Shown here piece by piece: positions 62,549 through 64,000 of a DNA stretch of 64,000 nucleotides. The notes under the pieces were generated by a model. It did not search any database and had not been told where the DNA came from. It saw only the letters and a program-made list of their open reading frames with translations. Origin of the DNA: GCA-016699835 sp964543905 (GTDB lineage: Bacteria; Planctomycetota; Phycisphaerae; Phycisphaerales; UBA1924); contig CAZIZO010000001.1 in the NCBI GenBank assembly GCA_964543905.1, forward strand, positions 62,001 through 126,000, read 5' to 3'. Position 1 is the first letter of the stretch. Each line of letters opens with the position of its first letter. A program made the position numbers and the translations under genes.

Positions 62549-64000
62549 ATGAAACGTGCGACGAACATCGTGTGTCTGGTTCTAGCGGGTATGGCCCACG
62601 GGCAAGAGTGGCGGCATCTGGGTCCAGCGCCACTGAACGCGTTTGGGGGGGCTTCGGGGCGGGTGTCGGCGGTGGTGTGCTCGCCGACGGATGCGGACTT
62701 GTACTTTGCGGGCGGTGCGGACGGGGGCCTCTGGCGCTCGCGCGACGGCGGGGGAACATGGGCGGCGATGTCGAACGCGCTTCCGACGACGGCGATCGGG
62801 TGTGCCGTGCTGGACCCGGGCGACGAGCGGGTGCTGTATGTGGGGACGGGGGAACCGAACTTCGCGAACCACTCGAGGTCTGGGGTGGGTATCTTCAAAT
62901 CCACGGATTTGGGTGAAACGTGGACGATCCTGGGCGAGGGCGCGTTCGCGGGGCGGTGCATCTCGCACGTGGTGATTGATACGGGCGACTCGAGCGTGAT
63001 GTATGCGGCGGTGACGCGGGCGGGCGGATTCCCGACCCGGGCGGCGGCGAAGCGCCACCCCCGCGCCTTGGACCCGGTGGGGGTGTACAAGTCGGTCGAT
63101 GGCGGGCGATCATGGACGCTGCTCACGGGGGGCCTTCCCGCGGAGGACGCGACGAGTTTGGTGATGGACCCTCGGGATCGGTCCACGTTGTACGCGGCGA
63201 TCGGGACGATCTTCGGATCGGCGGCGAACGGGGTGTACCGGAGCGTGGACGCGGGCGCGACGTGGACGCGTGTGCAGGCGGGGTTGCCGACGGCGGACTC
63301 GTTCGGTCGGATTGATCTGGCGTTGGCGCCGTCGCGTGCGGATCGGGTCTACGCGTATGCGTCCCGTCCGTGCGACGCGCTGGGGGGCGGGGCGACGACG
63401 CTCGGGGCGTGGCGTTCGGACGACATGGGGGTGTCGTGGGTGTTCCTGCCCGTGAACTCGCAGCAGGCGACCTATGGGTGGTACTTCACGCACGCGGCGG
63501 TGCATCCGACGAATGCGGACGAGGCGTACTTCGCCGGGCTGGGGATGAGCCGGACGCTGAACGCGGGCGTGTCGTTCGCGGTGGTGAATCCGCCGCACCC
63601 GGACGTTCACGCGATGGCGTGGGACGCGGCGGGACGGATGGTGGTGGGAACGGACGGGGGCGTGTATCGGAGGACGGGAACGGGTGCATGGGAATCTCGG
63701 AACGCGGGGCTGGGGACGATCCAGATCTATGCCGGCTTGTCGACGCATCCGACGGACGACGTGATCATGTACGTGGGGTTGCAGGACAACGGAACGGTTC
63801 GTCGCGACTCGGAGTCGCTGGTATGGACGCAGGTGGCGGGCGGGGATGGCGGCTGGACGCAGATCGACCCGCGAGACCCGACGCGGGTGTTCTGGGAGTC
63901 GCAGGGGACGGGAGCGCTGGGCGGAGCGGGGGCGGGGGCGGGGCTGACGGGGCGGAACTGCTTTTTGCCGCCGTACGTGATCGATCCGGCGGATTCGCGT
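62549..64000 (+). CDS. secreted BNR/VPS10-like propeller protein, 5' part (runs off the window)
   Basis: The frame is open without a stop from ATG 62549 to the window end (484 codons), so the 3' end is missing. A short signal peptide (MKRATNIVCLVLAGMAHGQ) precedes repeated BNR/Asp-box strands: GLWRSRDGGGTWAAMS, GIFKSTDLGETWTIL, GVYKSVDGGRSWTLL, GVYRSVDAGATWTRV and SDDMGVSWVFLP. This is the sortilin/VPS10-like propeller found in exo-acting and adhesive secreted proteins. No ribosome site is seen; TATAGT at 62534-62539 lies 9 nt before the ATG. Whether it ends in a GC dockerin cannot be seen. Confidence 0.85.
   Translation, partial: MKRATNIVCLVLAGMAHGQEWRHLGPAPLNAFGGASGRVSAVVCSPTDADLYFAGGADGGLWRSRDGGGTWAAMSNALPTTAIGCAVLDPGDERVLYVGTGEPNFANHSRSGVGIFKSTDLGETWTILGEGAFAGRCISHVVIDTGDSSVMYAAVTRAGGFPTRAAAKRHPRALDPVGVYKSVDGGRSWTLLTGGLPAEDATSLVMDPRDRSTLYAAIGTIFGSAANGVYRSVDAGATWTRVQAGLPTADSFGRIDLALAPSRADRVYAYASRPCDALGGGATTLGAWRSDDMGVSWVFLPVNSQQATYGWYFTHAAVHPTNADEAYFAGLGMSRTLNAGVSFAVVNPPHPDVHAMAWDAAGRMVVGTDGGVYRRTGTGAWESRNAGLGTIQIYAGLSTHPTDDVIMYVGLQDNGTVRRDSESLVWTQVAGGDGGWTQIDPRDPTRVFWESQGTGALGGAGAGAGLTGRNCFLPPYVIDPADSR

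Overview
This is a GC-rich window (about 65 percent or more by eye) from a planctomycete, most likely class Phycisphaerae. The strongest evidence is eight secreted proteins that end in one or two copies of a D-D-G-x-G-x-x-D-G-G-V-T-I-D-D-L-L-Y-Y module with a final Gly-Cys, the 'GC-type dockerin' tail typical of Phycisphaerales. Supporting evidence is two PEP-CTERM-like tails, a prepilin-type protein with long planctomycete-style architecture, and NagX- and GHL10-type enzymes.

Layout. 1-11 kb holds housekeeping and metabolic genes: the 3' part of fabF, a FliN/SpoA-domain protein, a GH15 glycosidase, recA, tRNA-Arg(TCG), tpiA, a GC-dockerin protein, and a large M16 zinc peptidase whose frame is cut by one in-frame TAG. 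11-25 kb holds sppA and a UGT-like glycosyltransferase, then a carbohydrate locus. On the plus strand this locus has a NagB/PIG-L fusion and a NagX-like membrane protein. Converging on them from the minus strand is an operon of sugar-binding lipoprotein, two MalF/MalG-type permeases, a FAD oxidoreductase and a GH38 alpha-mannosidase. Together these suggest uptake and breakdown of a mannose- and amino-sugar-containing glycan, with the transport ATPase encoded elsewhere. 25-39 kb is an accessory region of secreted proteins: a GC-dockerin gene of atypical composition, a prepilin-like gene containing a REP-like palindromic repeat, a GntR/LacI-type regulator, a PEP-CTERM protein, two Gfo/Idh/MocA oxidoreductases, and phosphodiester glycosidase and GHL10 genes present both as separate genes and as a fusion. 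39.5-43.8 kb has tRNA-Ala(TGC), an ACT-domain protein, a short isc operon (iscS-iscU-iscA) and pyrF. 43.9-52.3 kb has a WDG-repeat secreted protein, a 2Fe-2S ferredoxin, truD, an orphan LolD/MacB-type ATPase, a STAS protein, a class V PLP enzyme and an outer-membrane beta-barrel. 52.5-64 kb is mostly a plus-strand run of secreted surface proteins interrupted by glyA, ending in a truncated BNR/VPS10-like propeller gene.

Two features run across the whole window. The plus strand is C-rich from about 1 to 43 kb and G-rich from about 45.5 kb on, whatever the gene orientation, so the window seems to contain a replication-skew switch of the origin type. Also, many secreted-protein genes have strong Shine-Dalgarno sequences, while several cytoplasmic genes have none and instead carry a -10-like hexamer 5-10 nt before the start codon, suggesting leaderless transcripts. 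All function calls come from reading protein motifs; no database search was run.
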